A DNA stretch of 64,000 nt from Nautilus pompilius (lineage: Eukaryota; Mollusca; Cephalopoda; Nautilida; Nautilidae): contig JACATO010000065.1 of assembly GCA_018389105.1 (NCBI GenBank), positions 391,001 through 455,000 on the forward strand, read 5' to 3'. The translations under genes and the position numbers were made by a program. Position 1 is the first letter of the stretch; every line of letters starts with the position of its first letter. Under the pieces are notes generated by a model, which saw nothing but the letters and a program-made list of their open reading frames with translations, did not search any database and had not been told where the DNA came from. This document shows positions 24,711 to 37,160 of the stretch, one piece after another.

Positions 24711-27310
24711 AGAAAAGTGTGCTCTGAACTACATGCACAACCCTTCAGGTGTTAAAATTGGGAATATCTTCCTTTATCATCTATATCCTATATCCTCCAT
24801 GCACGGACTCACTTGATAGCAAAATTCATCCTTTGTTTTTAATCAATCCCCCTTTATTTTTCTTTTATTTTACATTTCACTTTTGTTTCCTTCTCCTCAA
24901 TATTAGCATCGGATAATTACTGTTAAGGCAACAGAGTCACATTAGCAGTTCAAATTTGTTACTGTAACATGTTGCCTTTGGTAAAAAGATTTCAAAGGAA
25001 ATCACTGCTTCTGATTTTCCACAAAGCCAAATAGGTGATGGATGACATTTCTGACATCAGCATTTTTTCCCAAGTCCAATATTCTCTCTGCTCAATGGCT
25101 TTAAGCCATGTCAAATTAGCTTTTAGCAATCTGTCTTAAAACCAGAGGGTTCTTGGAATAAGAGAGCAGAGGAAGCAATGATCTCTCCTTAGGTGGTGGC
25201 AAACTATCATCAGATAGCCAAAAGCCTAGACAAGTGGACAAAACATGGCCAAAACAATACAGTATACCAGTCTCATCTTAAACAGATGCATTCATCGCGA
25301 GCAATATTTCAAAATTCAAAACAGTAATAATGTTGTAATCATTGAAAGTAGCAATATTTACAAAAATTCAAAGGAAGGAAACCATGTTCATGCACCAATA
25401 ATTCTTTTAATTTCACACATTTTAAGGATGTCATAGCCAATTAATTTCTGAGGTGACCATGAGAAATTAAGAAAACAGATATAATATCTATGAAATACAT
25501 CAATTTTATACGTAACACAAAAATTACTGAATTATGGGATACAAAAACAAAAACAAAAATGCACTATAACTAAAAACAGTAGGTGTTGTTTACCTATAGC
25601 AGCCAAAAACAGCATTTGTGTGTTGCTGAGAATAAATCAAAGAAGCCTTATGTATCACTGGCCCTTTTGAAGAGAGTCAGAGAATCTGGCTAATGACCTT
25701 TGTATGATTAATCCTTTTTTTTCCCCTAACCAAAATGATATAAAACTGTAACAAAATCAAATGAAATCACAATAAGTCATAAAAACAAACATTTAGTCAA
25801 TAAGTCAAACTAATAAACACTAGAGATCTGACTATCACTGCATGTGCTTTTGGGTAGCTGATATGATATTCATATATGACCATTGCTATATACATAAATA
25901 AAAATTATTGAAAGCTTGCAGTTTTATACATTTTTTAATTACTGACGAGAAAATTAATCTGATTTACATCATACTGTTGACAAAACGAGAGAGAAAAATA
26001 AGCAAAACAAAATGTAGAATAATGATTCACTGTTTTTATGAAGATATTTACTTTGCAAGTTTCTATTTACTAATAATAAAGAAAACTTTCCCCACAATGC
26101 AACAGTACAGAAGCTGACATACCATTTAGCTTTCATAAGCTCTTAGCTGTAAAATGTTTGCCAGAAAAACTACCAGAGTTCATGACACATATTTTAGTTG
26201 TATCAACTACAATATATGGAAATTATGATGACCAAATAGAAAGTCAAGTCTGTGTTTAGTTTAGTCTTTTGTATCACTGCAGTGCAGGGATGATTATTTT
26301 CTTAATTAACATTATACAGCAACATGTTTCCAACTTAATGCATGTAACTAGATAAACTTGTATTAATACATAATTTGCTACCTTAGCAACAGGAGAAAGG
26401 CTGTTTTGGGACGTACATCAGGAATAAGAGCAAGAATTTTAAAAAAAAAATAATTAATAAATAGTAGTAGAAAAGGATGCGAAGTTAAAGGTGTGAGATT
26501 CCTTCTTTGTCCTTTTTTTTAATGAAGTGATATTTCAAGATTGGCATTTTCTTGAATGCATGGCAAATTACTGCCATCCTAACCAACATGATCAGCTTAC
26601 ACAGGCAAATCAAACAAAACCTCTCTGCTATGTCTGAAATTCAAATAAGTTGTCAAAATATTACAGTAAAAACTGGTTTTTATGCATATTTCACAAAATT
26701 TCGATCTGACACGTGAAATTGAATTTATTAAAAGTTTCACTGCGAAATATATTAAAATTCATTTCATAGCTAAAAAAGTTACTATTATAATTTTTTTTTA
26801 GCAGACCCACTGATGGAGCTAGATATCGTTTTAGTATGTTTTTGCACTGAGTTATTTTGTGGGATGTAACTTAGGTCTGTGATATATACTAAAAAATCAA
26901 CTGCTCAATGTTTCAGTACTTATATCTCTGTTTGCCACCAAATGTAAATAGTTTTAATCACGGAGTTGAACCATATTATGAGATCGTCCACTTTGCTTCA
27001 GTTTCAATTCAGAAAGAACTGGTTCACATATACAGTCCGTAACCATTTTACTATTGTTAAGCAATATGTCAGCAAACAAAATAATTAAATTGATACTGTG
27101 CCAAACTGTGAAATTTTTATTCCAGTATAAATTAATAACTTTTTACAAAACAGTAAACATAACCAAGAAAACAAAACCACACTTGTCCTTTAAAAATATT
27201 GTTGCAACAGATCAGCATGTCTCCAGAGTCTCCTCTGTCGTGTTTGTTCTTTGTGGCAATAGCATGAACTTGAGATCAGAAAGCTTATTCAACTTGTGTT
27301 GATGGAACAG
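24709..27310. other. AT-rich non-coding DNA
   Basis: No recognisable gene or mobile element; only short open frames without resemblance to families. Confidence 0.55.
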
Positions 27311-28550
27311 CTAGTGTGACTTTTCATTTTTGCTTAGTTGAAGTTCTTGAGTAAAAATATCTAGAATTGCACCAATTTTATTCTTTGACATAAACTCAAA
27401 ACAAAATGACTCTCTTATTTTACTAGATCCTCTTTCCTGCAGAAGCAGCTCAGGTTTGTCATCTTCATCCTTTGGATTTATTACCCTCCCTACCTGCTTT
27501 GTTTTGATGGTTGGTTTCTGCTGCTGCACAGCGTGGTAAGGTCAGCTTTAACCTTGCATTTTTCTTCTGATAACAACAGCTAGTACCTTGAATCAAGAAA
27601 GACTGCAGCAAGAAAAGACTTATTTTCGGGCAGAAGTTTTTTTCCTTTCAGTGAATTCAACAAGTCCTCTGAGAAAAGTGTTCACACTTTTGAGGTCTTA
27701 GACCTACATTTCAGCCAAATGCCATAAAAGTTACCCATCGTTTGCCATTATGACTAGAGCTGTCTTGTTGCTACATCTGCTGGTTTTAAAGAAGTGGCTA
27801 TTTTTTAAAATCATGTTCCACTTGGCATCTGTGATATGAAACTGATAATTTGAAGCTGCCATAAACTGATAGAATTCCTTCAACTTGAGCACCCTGTCAA
27901 GGAGTAGTCTAACACAGGTCTCTTGTTTCAATTTTTTGAAGATGGAACAAGCTTTAGCCACTGTATGAGCTATACTTTGATCTTTAAGGGCATCATAATC
28001 TGCTAGCTGAAGAGTTTGGGCTGAGCAATGGACACTTGTTACTGCAGCACCAGTATCAATTTGTTCCAGTCCATGCATATCACCTGAATCTGTTTTTTTT
28101 TTTTTTTTTTTTTTGTGACCAACCTCTTCTGCATCAACATCAAATAATTCTTCCCCAGTGTCCAAGTTTTCTTAATTTCCCTGATCATCACCACCATTTA
28201 TATGTTGGACAGGCACACTTTGTTGTGTTTTCGTTGTTATGCTGTATATTTCCTGCGCCTCATAATGTGTATACACTTCCACAAGCATGTTCCTCGGATG
28301 TATGTCTTTCTCTAACATCTCTCTATGGTACACACTACAGTCTCTCCGTCTTTCACAAACAAGATATTAACACCAAAAACAAAGCAATCCAAACGTGTTG
28401 CACAGTCAATGTTAAAAGAAAGACAATGACCTTTCACTTTTTTCTTTGATGGACTGGCAAATGTCACTGGCAACACTTGACACTTTCTTCCTAATACTAT
28501 CATCACACAAACACCATGAAATAATCCTTCAAGAATTAGATCAATCATTT
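27311..28550 (-). pseudogene. Decayed hAT-family transposase
   Basis: On the minus strand, fragments in order match a hAT transposase: FNIDCATRL with FGVNILFVKDGETV near 28312-28470; CSAQTLQLADYDALKDQSIA and a KACSIFKKLKQ helix in 27731-28165, where hAT proteins have C-AHTLQL-V-DALK; then FLAAVFLDSRY near 27610. The last fragment at 27311-27529 is the approach to the C-terminal region. Several stops and frameshifts and a 22-nt poly-T (lysine codons on this strand) interrupt it, so no functional protein can be made. hAT transposases catalyse cut-and-paste transposition with 8-bp target duplications; I could not find terminal repeats for this copy. Confidence 0.75.
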
Positions 28551-29900
28551 TTTAATTGGTTTAATTCCACTCTGGTTGAGGTTTGACTTCCTGGTTTTAA
28601 TTTACTTGCTCAAACCAATAATTATACAACAATGCCACAAAAATGTGAGATCAAACATTCAACTTGATTATCCAGTCACAAATCTAATTATCTGAAATGC
28701 ATTATTTGTCAACACCAACTTAACAAATAATCTTGATGTTTATTTACAAAAAAAATCAGTAGGCTCTTAAAATGTTGTAGTGCTCTTCTTTTTTTTTTGT
28801 TTTTACAAAAACCTGCTTTCAGTTTTGGCTGTCAATCATCATCATCAACAACATCATTTTATTCCATGTAACACAAACGCGAAATAAAATGCAAATAGTG
28901 GAATGATTCTCTTTTCAAAAATAGAAGGTGCATTTTCTTGAACTGATCTACTATACCGCTGATACCTTGTTTGTTTTTTTCTACTCACATCTAAAAGTAA
29001 TGTTTCCAGTAGGGTTTTTTGCTAGATTGTTTAAGGCAGCCAAAGTTGGAGCACACCAGGTACTTCTGATCTGCCCACCCTGCCAGGCTATCTTAATGTG
29101 GAACCCGATCAGTTAACTCTCAAAAATCTACCAACAGCAGTAGAGGTTAGGGGCACCAATACACATTCTGATTTCATCACTGATGATTACTTCATCCAAG
29201 CCAAATGATTAGAAATCACTCTATTGTTACTGTCAGACAACTTTTTTTAAAAAAAAATTACTTTAGTTCCAAAGACAAATTACAAAACCCATAAAAACAG
29301 GTATCAGATTTCAACGGCAACTTTATAAGACAACAGATTGTTGTCTAGCATCTTCTTCTAATTTTATTTCAAAGTTGTTTTTATTTTCATAAAATAGAGA
29401 GGATTTTTTAAAATAATCAGGTGCTGTTTATTATTTAATAATCATAATTCCATGCTGATCATCCATTCTAATTAATCAAAAGACCTCAGCATAATTCCTT
29501 AGCTATGCACATGGAATAAACACAAATGACAGAAAATATTAATGGGCTTATTTTGCAAATTATCAATTACATTAAGCAGAAATTAATGAATAAATGTATT
29601 TTTTTTTCAATGCTGAAAATTTAAATGAGAACTGTTCCAAAACAACTGTCTAATTTTTTTTAAACTGTCACTATTTCATTCTCTTACTACCCAAATGCTA
29701 AAACATAAACATATTCATTTTTAGGCTTTATATTTGCCAAATATACAGGACCTATTTGTAGTGAGATTCTGGTGTACATTTAAGCGGTCACATGATCCAA
29801 GATGGGCACCATGTTCAAAGGTCATTTACTCACAGGTGTGGACCCACTAAAACTTAGCAATCAGCAATAATAAGAGGCGCAAACTTTATTTTCTTTCCAG
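28551..29900. other. Non-coding DNA with a SINE tail fragment
   Basis: Mostly AT-rich sequence. At about 28985-29020, CACATCTAAAAGTAATGTTT followed by CAGTAGGGTTTTTTG resembles the CATCTAAAA...GTAGGGATTTTG tail region of the SINE family, so a SINE fragment is likely. Nothing else was recognised. Confidence 0.45.
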
Positions 29901-29974
29901 GTACCTTGCATTATTTACCATCGGATTTTCTAGATACAACTAAGATGAAAGGAAATGGAAACATGCTAATTCAG
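29901..29974 (+). other. Candidate internal exon, plus strand
   Basis: A good acceptor (TTATTTTCTTTCCAG, AG at 29899-29900) and a donor (ATTCAG|GTACGC) bracket 74 nt with exactly one open frame, entered after two bases and leaving in phase 0. The translation includes TLHYLPSDFLDTTKMKGNGN. I do not recognise the family and no partner exons were found on this strand. It would lie opposite in direction to the RAPGEF-type gene. Chance is plausible for so short a frame. Confidence 0.25.
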
Positions 29975-30957
29975 GTACGCAGATATTAAACAGTGTAATA
30001 TACATAATGGTTTGAAAGCATCTAAAACAAAATATATACTCTACAATCTTGATTCCAGCAAATTTTAAGGCCTACGGCCTACTTTAGTTGTCCTGAAAAT
30101 TTCAACCTTCTACTAAAACTTTAAAAGTTTTGTTCATTTCAAGGCCATAAAATATACATAAAATGCAAATGAAATTTGTGAGTTTGCCCTGCAAAAGTAA
30201 AATATCATCATAAATGATATACACCAACATAGCACTTGATGTCTATCAGTTCAGAATCATCCAGCTTTATACTATCTCAGTGGTCCCCAACCACCGTTCC
30301 ACGGCGAAAAATATTTTATGTTTTAAAATATCGAAAAGGGAAAAAGGAAAGCAAGTGTTAAAAAATGTGAAATGGTTGTGGTGCATCCGGTCGGCTCTCC
30401 ACACACACACACTTATGGCGGATTGGTATAAATAGCTGGTACTGGTCTCTTCTCTCTCTTTCCTGGCTCGAGACAACAGCCTGGCCACCCGCTCCGTCAG
30501 ACTGCGTGCTCACCAGGCAGCGGCAACATACAGAACCAATTCTTCTGACACGAAATTCTTTTAAAAGAATTTTTAATTGCTTTCATAATATAATCTTTTC
30601 CATATTCTTATATATTTTATTGCATATTTTCCCATACAGATAGCCTCACAAAACAGTTTCTAATTACCCAAATAAAATGTGTGCTGATTAATCTTCTAAC
30701 CCTCTTCCATCTTCTTAAGCACATCTTTCTTCTCAATTGATATTTAAAATTTTTGGCGTTTTTTTAGCGCAACTTCTGGTCACCCTAGTGATTATTGTAA
30801 TTATTAGTGATTTTACTGATTATAATCATATGAGATTTTAAAACTTTGTATAAGATTAGAAATTTAATTCAATCTTATAATTTCTCGATTATCGAACCTT
30901 CAAGTGTACCGACTCAATTTACAACACAGTAAGCATCTTAATTTACAGATAGCTAAC

Positions 30958-32793
30958 ATGGATGAACAAAAATCACTTGAGAGCTTTTTCGGAAACGGAA
31001 TTGGAAATAAAAGGCCTAAAGAAGATAAGTACAGAACCTGCGCCTGAAGCTGTAAAAAAAAAATGAGGCCCTCGTTCAACAGGAAATATGACAAGTTGTA
31101 TTTAAGATATGGCTTTATGGTGACGGGTGATTCACAGGCTCCATGCCCCCTGTGTGTGATATGTGGAGAGAAGCTATCTAACAGTGCAATGAAGCCCTCA
31201 AAACATCTTCAGCACATAAAGTCCAAGTGCCCTGTTCATAAAGACAAACCTGTTGAGTTTTTGAGCAAAAGAAACATGAGCAGGAGGGACAAAGGTGAGT
31301 GTGGAAAGCCACTACATCTATAAATGTGGCTGCACTGAGAGCATTGTTTTTAGTGGCTAACCGTATGGCTAAAAGTAAGAAGTCTTTTACTATTGGTGAA
31401 GAGTTGATTCTACCTGCTACTATGGACATTTGCCGTGAATTATTGGGAGAAGCTGTAGCTAACAAGATAGCACGTTCCTCTTTTGGCTACCACTGTTACT
31501 AGGAGAATTGATGAAATAGCAGAGGACATCAAGGGACGACTGTTGGAGAGGCTTAATGAGTCACCATGGTATGCAATACAGGTCGACGAGTCTACCAATT
31601 TCGATAACAAAGCAATAATGTTTATGTGCGATATTTATTTCAAGATGATGTGCATGAGGATATGTTGTGTGCACTGTCACTGCCAATTAACACAACAGGG
31701 GCAGAATTATTCAAGTCTTTGAATGACTACACATCAGGCAAATTAGATTGGTAATTCTGTGTTGGAATGTGTACTGGTGGGGCTGCAGCCATGACCAGGC
31801 AGCTGTCTGGTTTCACTACCTGTTGAAAGAAGTTGCGGCTGAATGTGAGTCCACGCACTGTGTCATACACAGAGAAATGCTGGCCAGCTGAAAAATGTCC
31901 CCTGAACTTAACAGTATATTAAATGGTGTTATTAAAGTTATCAATTACATCAAATCAAAGGCACTTAACTCGCATCTGTGTGATGAAATGGGTGCAAAGT
32001 ACAAACATCCTCTCTTACACAAGAAGTTAGGTGGCTATCAAGGGGGAAATCCCTGGCCAGGGTGTTTGAGTTACGAGAGCCACTGCAGAAGTTTCTTTCA
32101 GGAAAAAAGTCACCACTGGCAACACACTTCAGTGACAAAAAGTGGATCACAAAACTCGCTTACCTATGTGATATATTCAACTTGCTCAACGAACTCAATT
32201 TGTCACTTCAGGAGAGAATGACAACTGTCTTTCAGTTGGCAGATAAAGTGTTTGCATTCAAAGCCAAACTGAAACTGTTGGGCCAGCGAGTGGGCAGGGG
32301 TGCATTTGACATGTTCCCAACATTAGCAGGGATTTTGGAAGAGACTTAGGTGGATGTGACCTTCTCCCAACTGTTGCACAATCACTTAACTTTGCTGTTG
32401 ACGGAATTCAAGCATTACTTCCAAACCACAAAAGACCCAAGAACTGCAAAGGAATGGATCCGTGACCCATTTGTGAATGTCCCCGATGCATCGTCCATGT
32501 CAGTGAGGGAAAATCAGCTCCTTGAGCTTGCAAATGATGGTGGGCTTAAAAGTATGTTTGAGGCAACTTCATCTCTGCTGGTCTTCTGGATAAAAATCAA
32601 GACTGAATATCCTGAGATAGCTACGAAAGCCTTGAAAACATTGCTTCCATTTCCAATGTCTTATCTGTGTGAAGCGGGGTTTTCTTCAATGACTGCAACA
32701 AAGACGAAATTACGGAACAGACTGGACACGAGGAACACACTTCGGGTGTCACTGTCTCCCAGCACACCCTGCCGGGAGCAGCTTTTTGCATGA
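30958..32793 (+). pseudogene. hAT transposase pseudogene with BED zinc finger
   Basis: The reading frame starts MDEQKSLESFFGNG at 30958. A BED-type zinc finger follows at about 31140-31260 (CPLCVICGEKLSNSAMKPSK, then H and C ligands), then the YAIQVDESTNFDNKAIM region (about 31567-31625) carrying the first catalytic aspartate, a GMCTDGAAAM-like segment near 31765, and a C-terminal hAT dimerisation region in the last open segment, 32350-32793 (LPFPMSYLCEAGFSSM, TKTKLRNRLD). The family matches vertebrate ZBED5/FAM200-like domesticated relatives. At least four breaks are visible: a stop after the N-terminus near 31045, a frame change near 31300-31500, another in 31740-31890, and an in-frame TAG at 32347. 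It is dead as a gene. Confidence 0.85.
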
Positions 32794-32839
32794 AAACAAG
32801 CCCAGGGCTCCCAATGATCCACTGAACCATTTTTCTAAC

Positions 32840-33755
32840 CAGTTCTGCTATAACGCATGTTTCGACAATGCGAATTGGCAATAACGCGACTGATGAATAA
32901 GGGAACACTATTTATAAAATGCGGACTTTCAAATGTATGTATTGGCTATAATGTGATTCAGTCTCGAACATAGTTTACTTTCAATTTTGCACGCTGCACT
33001 GCACAGCATGTGAGCATCCATGACATCACACATTCAGTTAATTCGCCCTCCTGATTCAAATAACATTGTGAGGTGAACTCCATAATTTTCGTTGTTTCCA
33101 CATATTTTTCTGTGTTGCTCATTGTTGTGTTTGTGCAAATAACATGGCACCCTAAGCTGTGTTGTATATTGTGAAAATAGCTTGCTTAGAGATGCTGCTA
33201 TAAAAGTCCTGCATGTGAGCAATCAGCAGAAGGGAGAGACCATCCGTTAACCAGTGGAAATCCTTATAGATTGAATCTATAAAACCCATAAACATGGAAA
33301 AGTCTATAAGCATGAGTGCTTCTAAGAAATGTCCTGGTGATCGTAAAAGAATAACACCTGAAGAGAAGCTGAGTGTCATAAAGCATTTTGAACGAATCCT
33401 TCTCCAACGAACGCACCTGAATAAGATGCAGATGATGATGCCGACGTTCAGCCCCCGTCTTTGTGATTCAGCAACCCCCAAACCATTAACTTCCTTTATC
33501 AGGTTATCTTCATTTTTCTCAAAGTAAGTGTCTAATTTACGTTATTTCTTCATTATTAGATAGGAATTTAACATTTATTTTCATTAGGGTATCCTTTGTG
33601 TTATGCTAAGTACTATACTTGTTTCAATTATGAGTAATATTTTTGGAGGTCTGCACCTAACCCTATTTTCTACATAATGCATGTGTTTTCTATTGCCTGA
33701 TTTTCTATAATGTGAGGTTTTACCAGAATGCAACTATTGCGTTATAGCAGAACTG
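32840..33755 (+). mobile_element. Internally deleted Tigger/pogo element
   Basis: Perfect 18-bp inverted ends: CAGTTCTGCTATAACGCA at 32840-32857 and its reverse complement at 33738-33755. Inside, a short frame from 33294 encodes the N-terminal CENP-B/jerky-type helix-turn-helix start (KRITPEEKLSVIKHFERI). It passes abruptly into an acidic NADDDADVQPPS stretch like the C-terminal end of Tigger transposases, so the catalytic domain has been removed. This is a typical deletion derivative that could only move with a transposase supplied elsewhere. It sits within the 3' part of the hAT element and is therefore younger than it. The expected TA duplication is not clear. Confidence 0.8.
33294..33527 (+). 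pseudogene. Tigger transposase remnant (N-terminus joined to C-terminus)
   Basis: The 77-codon frame starts MEKSISMSASKKCPGDRKRI. Residues 15-36 match the first helix of a CENP-B-type DNA-binding domain. Past residue 40 the sequence leaves this frame and an acidic tail appears in another frame, so most of a roughly 500-residue transposase is missing. It could at most bind terminal repeats weakly. Confidence 0.7.
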
Positions 33756-33958
33756 CCTGTGTTTTATAAGTTTTGTATTTTTTAATTCTTTATTCTTTAA
33801 TTATTATGTATACGGAATAGAAATATTACTATATCATACATTTAAGTAGACTTAAATATAGACTACTTATAATGAACATAACGACCGGTCTGTGAAGATA
33901 CTGTCAATGGGAAACCAGTCAGCAGTGCAAAAAAGGCTGCTCCAGCTCATATCATTTA

Positions 33959-34555
33959 CAGTCAAACCCACCGCGTAATCACAGCCCCGGTTATTCGCGG
34001 AATTTTCCTTAGAACCTAACTAATAATTGTTCGTGGAAACCCCCGCATATTCGCAGAATCGCAAATATCTTATGCGATTTTTTAAAGGCTTTTTTCGTGG
34101 CAATATATATTTTTTCACGCTTTTTAACGCTAAATTATTAATAACAATATAATTTACTAATTTTGTAATATAAATACTAACGTAAATTCAGCAAAATATC
34201 AATATAAAATAAACGCTATTGGCTGAAGGTTTGAAAGTAGCCAATCCGAGAGCGTTATTCATTTCTCCTTGCTGCTGATTGGCTGCTGCCCACGAGGCGC
34301 TGTCTCTGGCAGCAGCAGCCCAGCAGCCCAGCATCATCCCAGTTTACCGCGTGTAGCTATCTCGAGTGTTTCACTGAGTGTTTCTCAGAGTGTTGTATTT
34401 TTTATTAAATTATTATTATGTATTTACTTATATTTTACGTTATATTTTGATGTTTATAGGCATTTTTATGGACCACGTCCAATATTCGCGGATTTTTTAC
34501 TCTTCACGGGTGCTCTAGGAACGTAACCCCCACGAATACCGGGGGGGAACAACTG
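33959..34555. mobile_element. TA-flanked pogo/Tigger-like MITE
   Basis: TA dinucleotides at 33957-33958 and 34556-34557 flank a 597-bp element beginning CAGTCAAACCCACCGCG and ending GGGGGGGAACAACTG. Related internal blocks occur in opposite orientation: GGTTATTCGCGG near the left end and GAATACCGGGGGG and ATATTCGCGG near the right end. There is no transposase. The middle (34200-34400) is CpG-rich compared with its surroundings and includes GCAGCAGCAGCCC runs, like the 5'UTR region of a parent transposon. It begins only about 10 bp after the hAT right end. Confidence 0.65.
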
Positions 34556-34557
34556 TA

Positions 34558-36680
34558 TTCTGTTTGGCTGCTTGTTTGTGTTGTTGACTATGTGAATTCT
34601 TCTGAGAATTCAGATGTTGTTTTGACTTTGATCTTGCCAGTAGATATGAAGAACTTCAAGTACTTCCCTGTCAACATGCTGAACTTTAATAGATAGTACC
34701 ATGAGATGATTCCTCATCCCTCAACACACAATGGCTTGCTTACAGCTATCTTCAGTTGTTCCTTTCCAGCAAATTATGTTTCCTATATCTGAATCAACAC
34801 ATTCAACTGACCTCTGTGTCTTGTTGCTCTATCCATGCTATGAATGGCTGCCTCCTTACTGGCTACATGAATTTGGTTTTTTATATTATTCAACATAGTG
34901 GCACAGACAGGAGAAAGTTCATAAATGACCCATATTAAATATTGCAAGCACAGACCGAACATCTTGGATAATATCCATGGTATACTTATTACACTTTTCC
35001 ACTGCAAATAAATATGGATAGTCTGTGTGTGGCAATCTTGGTGAGGAGTCTTTTCTGACTGTAACACCTGAGCTATTGAATTTTGCTGCAGATTCCATTA
35101 AATTCAGATTAAATGCACCTCTTATGGTTAAAACAATTCGTGTCACTGCACATACAACAAAAGGGAGACTTATTAGCTTTACAAACATGAATCTGCAAAT
35201 GCAGAAAGGGGCCAATCACATCCTGTGTGTGAATACACATGGTATCTTGCATTAATGGCAAGCAAACAGTGGGACATACAAAATGCTCTTAATTCTGATT
35301 TCTATTAAGCAGGAAGTGCCTTTTTTCTTCAGTAAACACACGTACAAAATACAAGGTTAATGATCCTTTTATAAATTTTGAGAAAGCAAAATGCAATAAT
35401 TTTGTATCTTCTCCTTGTCTAACATCAATTTTTTCTTTTAAGTTCTTTTTTTAAAGAAAAGCCCATTAAACGTAGTTTTAGATAAATATGGTAAATTGCT
35501 ACTTGCAACTAGAGAAACCCGTAATCGCTAAGCAAAAGAATTATGGGATAGCTTTTGGCAAAAGATCGATCCGACAGAAGTGAGCAATGAAAAAAGCAGC
35601 AGCCAGATTAATGGTATCCTGCCATGTAACCATAGAGATTACATGGAAACACACATCTGATTCTACCATTTTTTTTTTATATTGAAAACAGTAAGTACAG
35701 TTTACATTTCTAATTTCTTTAAATACCACATTGAAAGCTAAGAAATTTTGTTGTATTTTCTTAGCTAAATTTTAGATTTATCTTTTAATGAAAACTAAAC
35801 CTTCTCACAGTTGTCTATAACAACCCTTCCTACTCCGAGCTGACACATTCAAGTAACCAAATTTCAAAACTTAATAAATCTTCTCCAGTCTTGCATATCG
35901 ACATCAGGAAATTAAAACCCATCTTGCATGATGCCCATTCCACCATGAATGATGTTCATTTGTTAGACTTTTAATTTCACCCTTTAATAGCAAGCTAATT
36001 TGCATTATTGATAACAAATCAATCACTCCTGGAGATGCAGAGACAGTTTTGCACATGGGCATGTCTCTTATTTCTTATTTAATTAACAACATAGTTTTGT
36101 TTCTTCTACCTAATTATGTACTCTTGATACTAGATCCACTGAAAAAACAGCAAAAGACAATTGCTTACTGATGATGCCAAAGAAATTAAAGTGTTTTGCC
36201 ATTTCACAAACAAAAGGGTCAGATTAAATTCTTAAAGCAATAAAGGCAAAAGGCTTTAATTTTATCCTATTTAATATCAATCAGATCTTACAGTTAATTT
36301 CCCCTCTCCTTACTATTAAAATCTAAGGATTTATTATTTAACAAGTTCTCAGCAGCAGAAAAAGAAAGCATCAATATCAAGATGCCAATAAAGTTTAAGC
36401 AACCATCTCAAACTTTTAGTCACATACAAATTAAAGATTCAGATCTTCTCAAATCTCATTCAGTCACAAAAATTCTTTGTGGTTTGAGCATATCTAACAT
36501 GCTGCTCTATTCACAAGTTATACATATAAAAAATAATTTCCAGATAATATACTGTATTGGCAGATGTGCATGTGAGTGCATGCTGTGTGTATATACTATG
36601 GGTATGCACATAAAGCATGGCTGAAATAGCATCCACATAATGGTAACCAGCTTGGTTTCATTTTAACTTTCCTATGCCTA
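34558..36680. other. Non-coding DNA; possible old minus-strand reading frames
   Basis: Two overlapping minus-strand frames at 34783-35067 and 34919-35215 read fairly evenly (for example RLPHTDYPYLFAVEKCNKYT), suggesting an eroded transposon or pseudogene, but I cannot name the family. The rest, 35220-36680, shows nothing identifiable. Confidence 0.4.
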
Positions 36681-37160
36681 CTGGGTGATTGAAAAATCAC
36701 TCCCTATTTAAATGTGTAACCTTTTTTTCTAATGGGAATAGAAACTACATTAATGTCATTTTAAAGATAATTTTTTGTCATTTTTGTGGTGTTTTGTTTC
36801 ATTTGTGATCAAAGATAGGTCAGTAGTTGACTGTTGATAGACAGTTGAGTGTTGGACTGGCAGGCAATGCCCAACAACTGCAAGAAGCCTGGAGGTTATC
36901 ACATGAGACATTTCCTTGCAGAAATAGGCCAATGGAGAATTGCATGCAGTAGAACCAGGTGATCTGCAAGAGTTAGAGGCCAAAATAAGTGAAGCGTTAA
37001 GTAATGTCCCATAGAATGTTCTTGAAAATATGGTGCTGTATTTGAAAAGAATGAGTGCCGATAATGCAGGAGTGGATGTTTAAATGTAGATGTAATAGGT
37101 TGATTATACTATTTTTTTGAAATAAGTGTTCCCATATTTGTTTTCTTCCAAACTTTTGGG
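36681..37160 (+). mobile_element. Tc1/mariner-superfamily remnant
   Basis: The plus strand at about 36885-37080 encodes the C-terminal portion of an IS630/Tc1/mariner-type transposase. A decayed PRSPDLTP-like segment near 36889 is followed by AVEPGDLQELEAKISEALS and ENMVLYLKRMSADNAGVDV, which correspond to the usual DL-ELK-RI-EAI and VW-EL--R--VCRA-NGAHIE segments. Stops occur within it. The N-terminal and central catalytic regions are absent, replaced by about 150 bp of unrelated-looking sequence, so this is a deletion remnant. No matching terminal repeats were found. Confidence 0.6.

Larger units (their letters stand above)
30278..33950 (+). mobile_element. hAT (BED-finger, ZBED5/Charlie-like) transposon, interrupted
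   Basis: The left end reads CAGTGGTCCCCAACCACCG, the typical end of Charlie-type hAT elements. The transposase remnant lies at 30958-32793. The right part resumes after an inserted Tigger derivative and carries GACCGGTCTGTGAAGA followed by GTGCAAAAAAGGCTGCTCC, which corresponds to the usual hAT right end (GGTCCGTGG...AAAAAGGTTGGGGACC) in decayed form. No clean 8-bp target duplication survives. The element is old: both the ends and the reading frame are eroded. Confidence 0.75.

Noticed and set aside
35998..36005. POU octamer ATTTGCAT in a less repetitive stretch, with another at 20328-20335
   Set aside because: An AT-rich octamer is expected several times by chance in 64 kb on two strands, and no other factor sites are packed around these copies.
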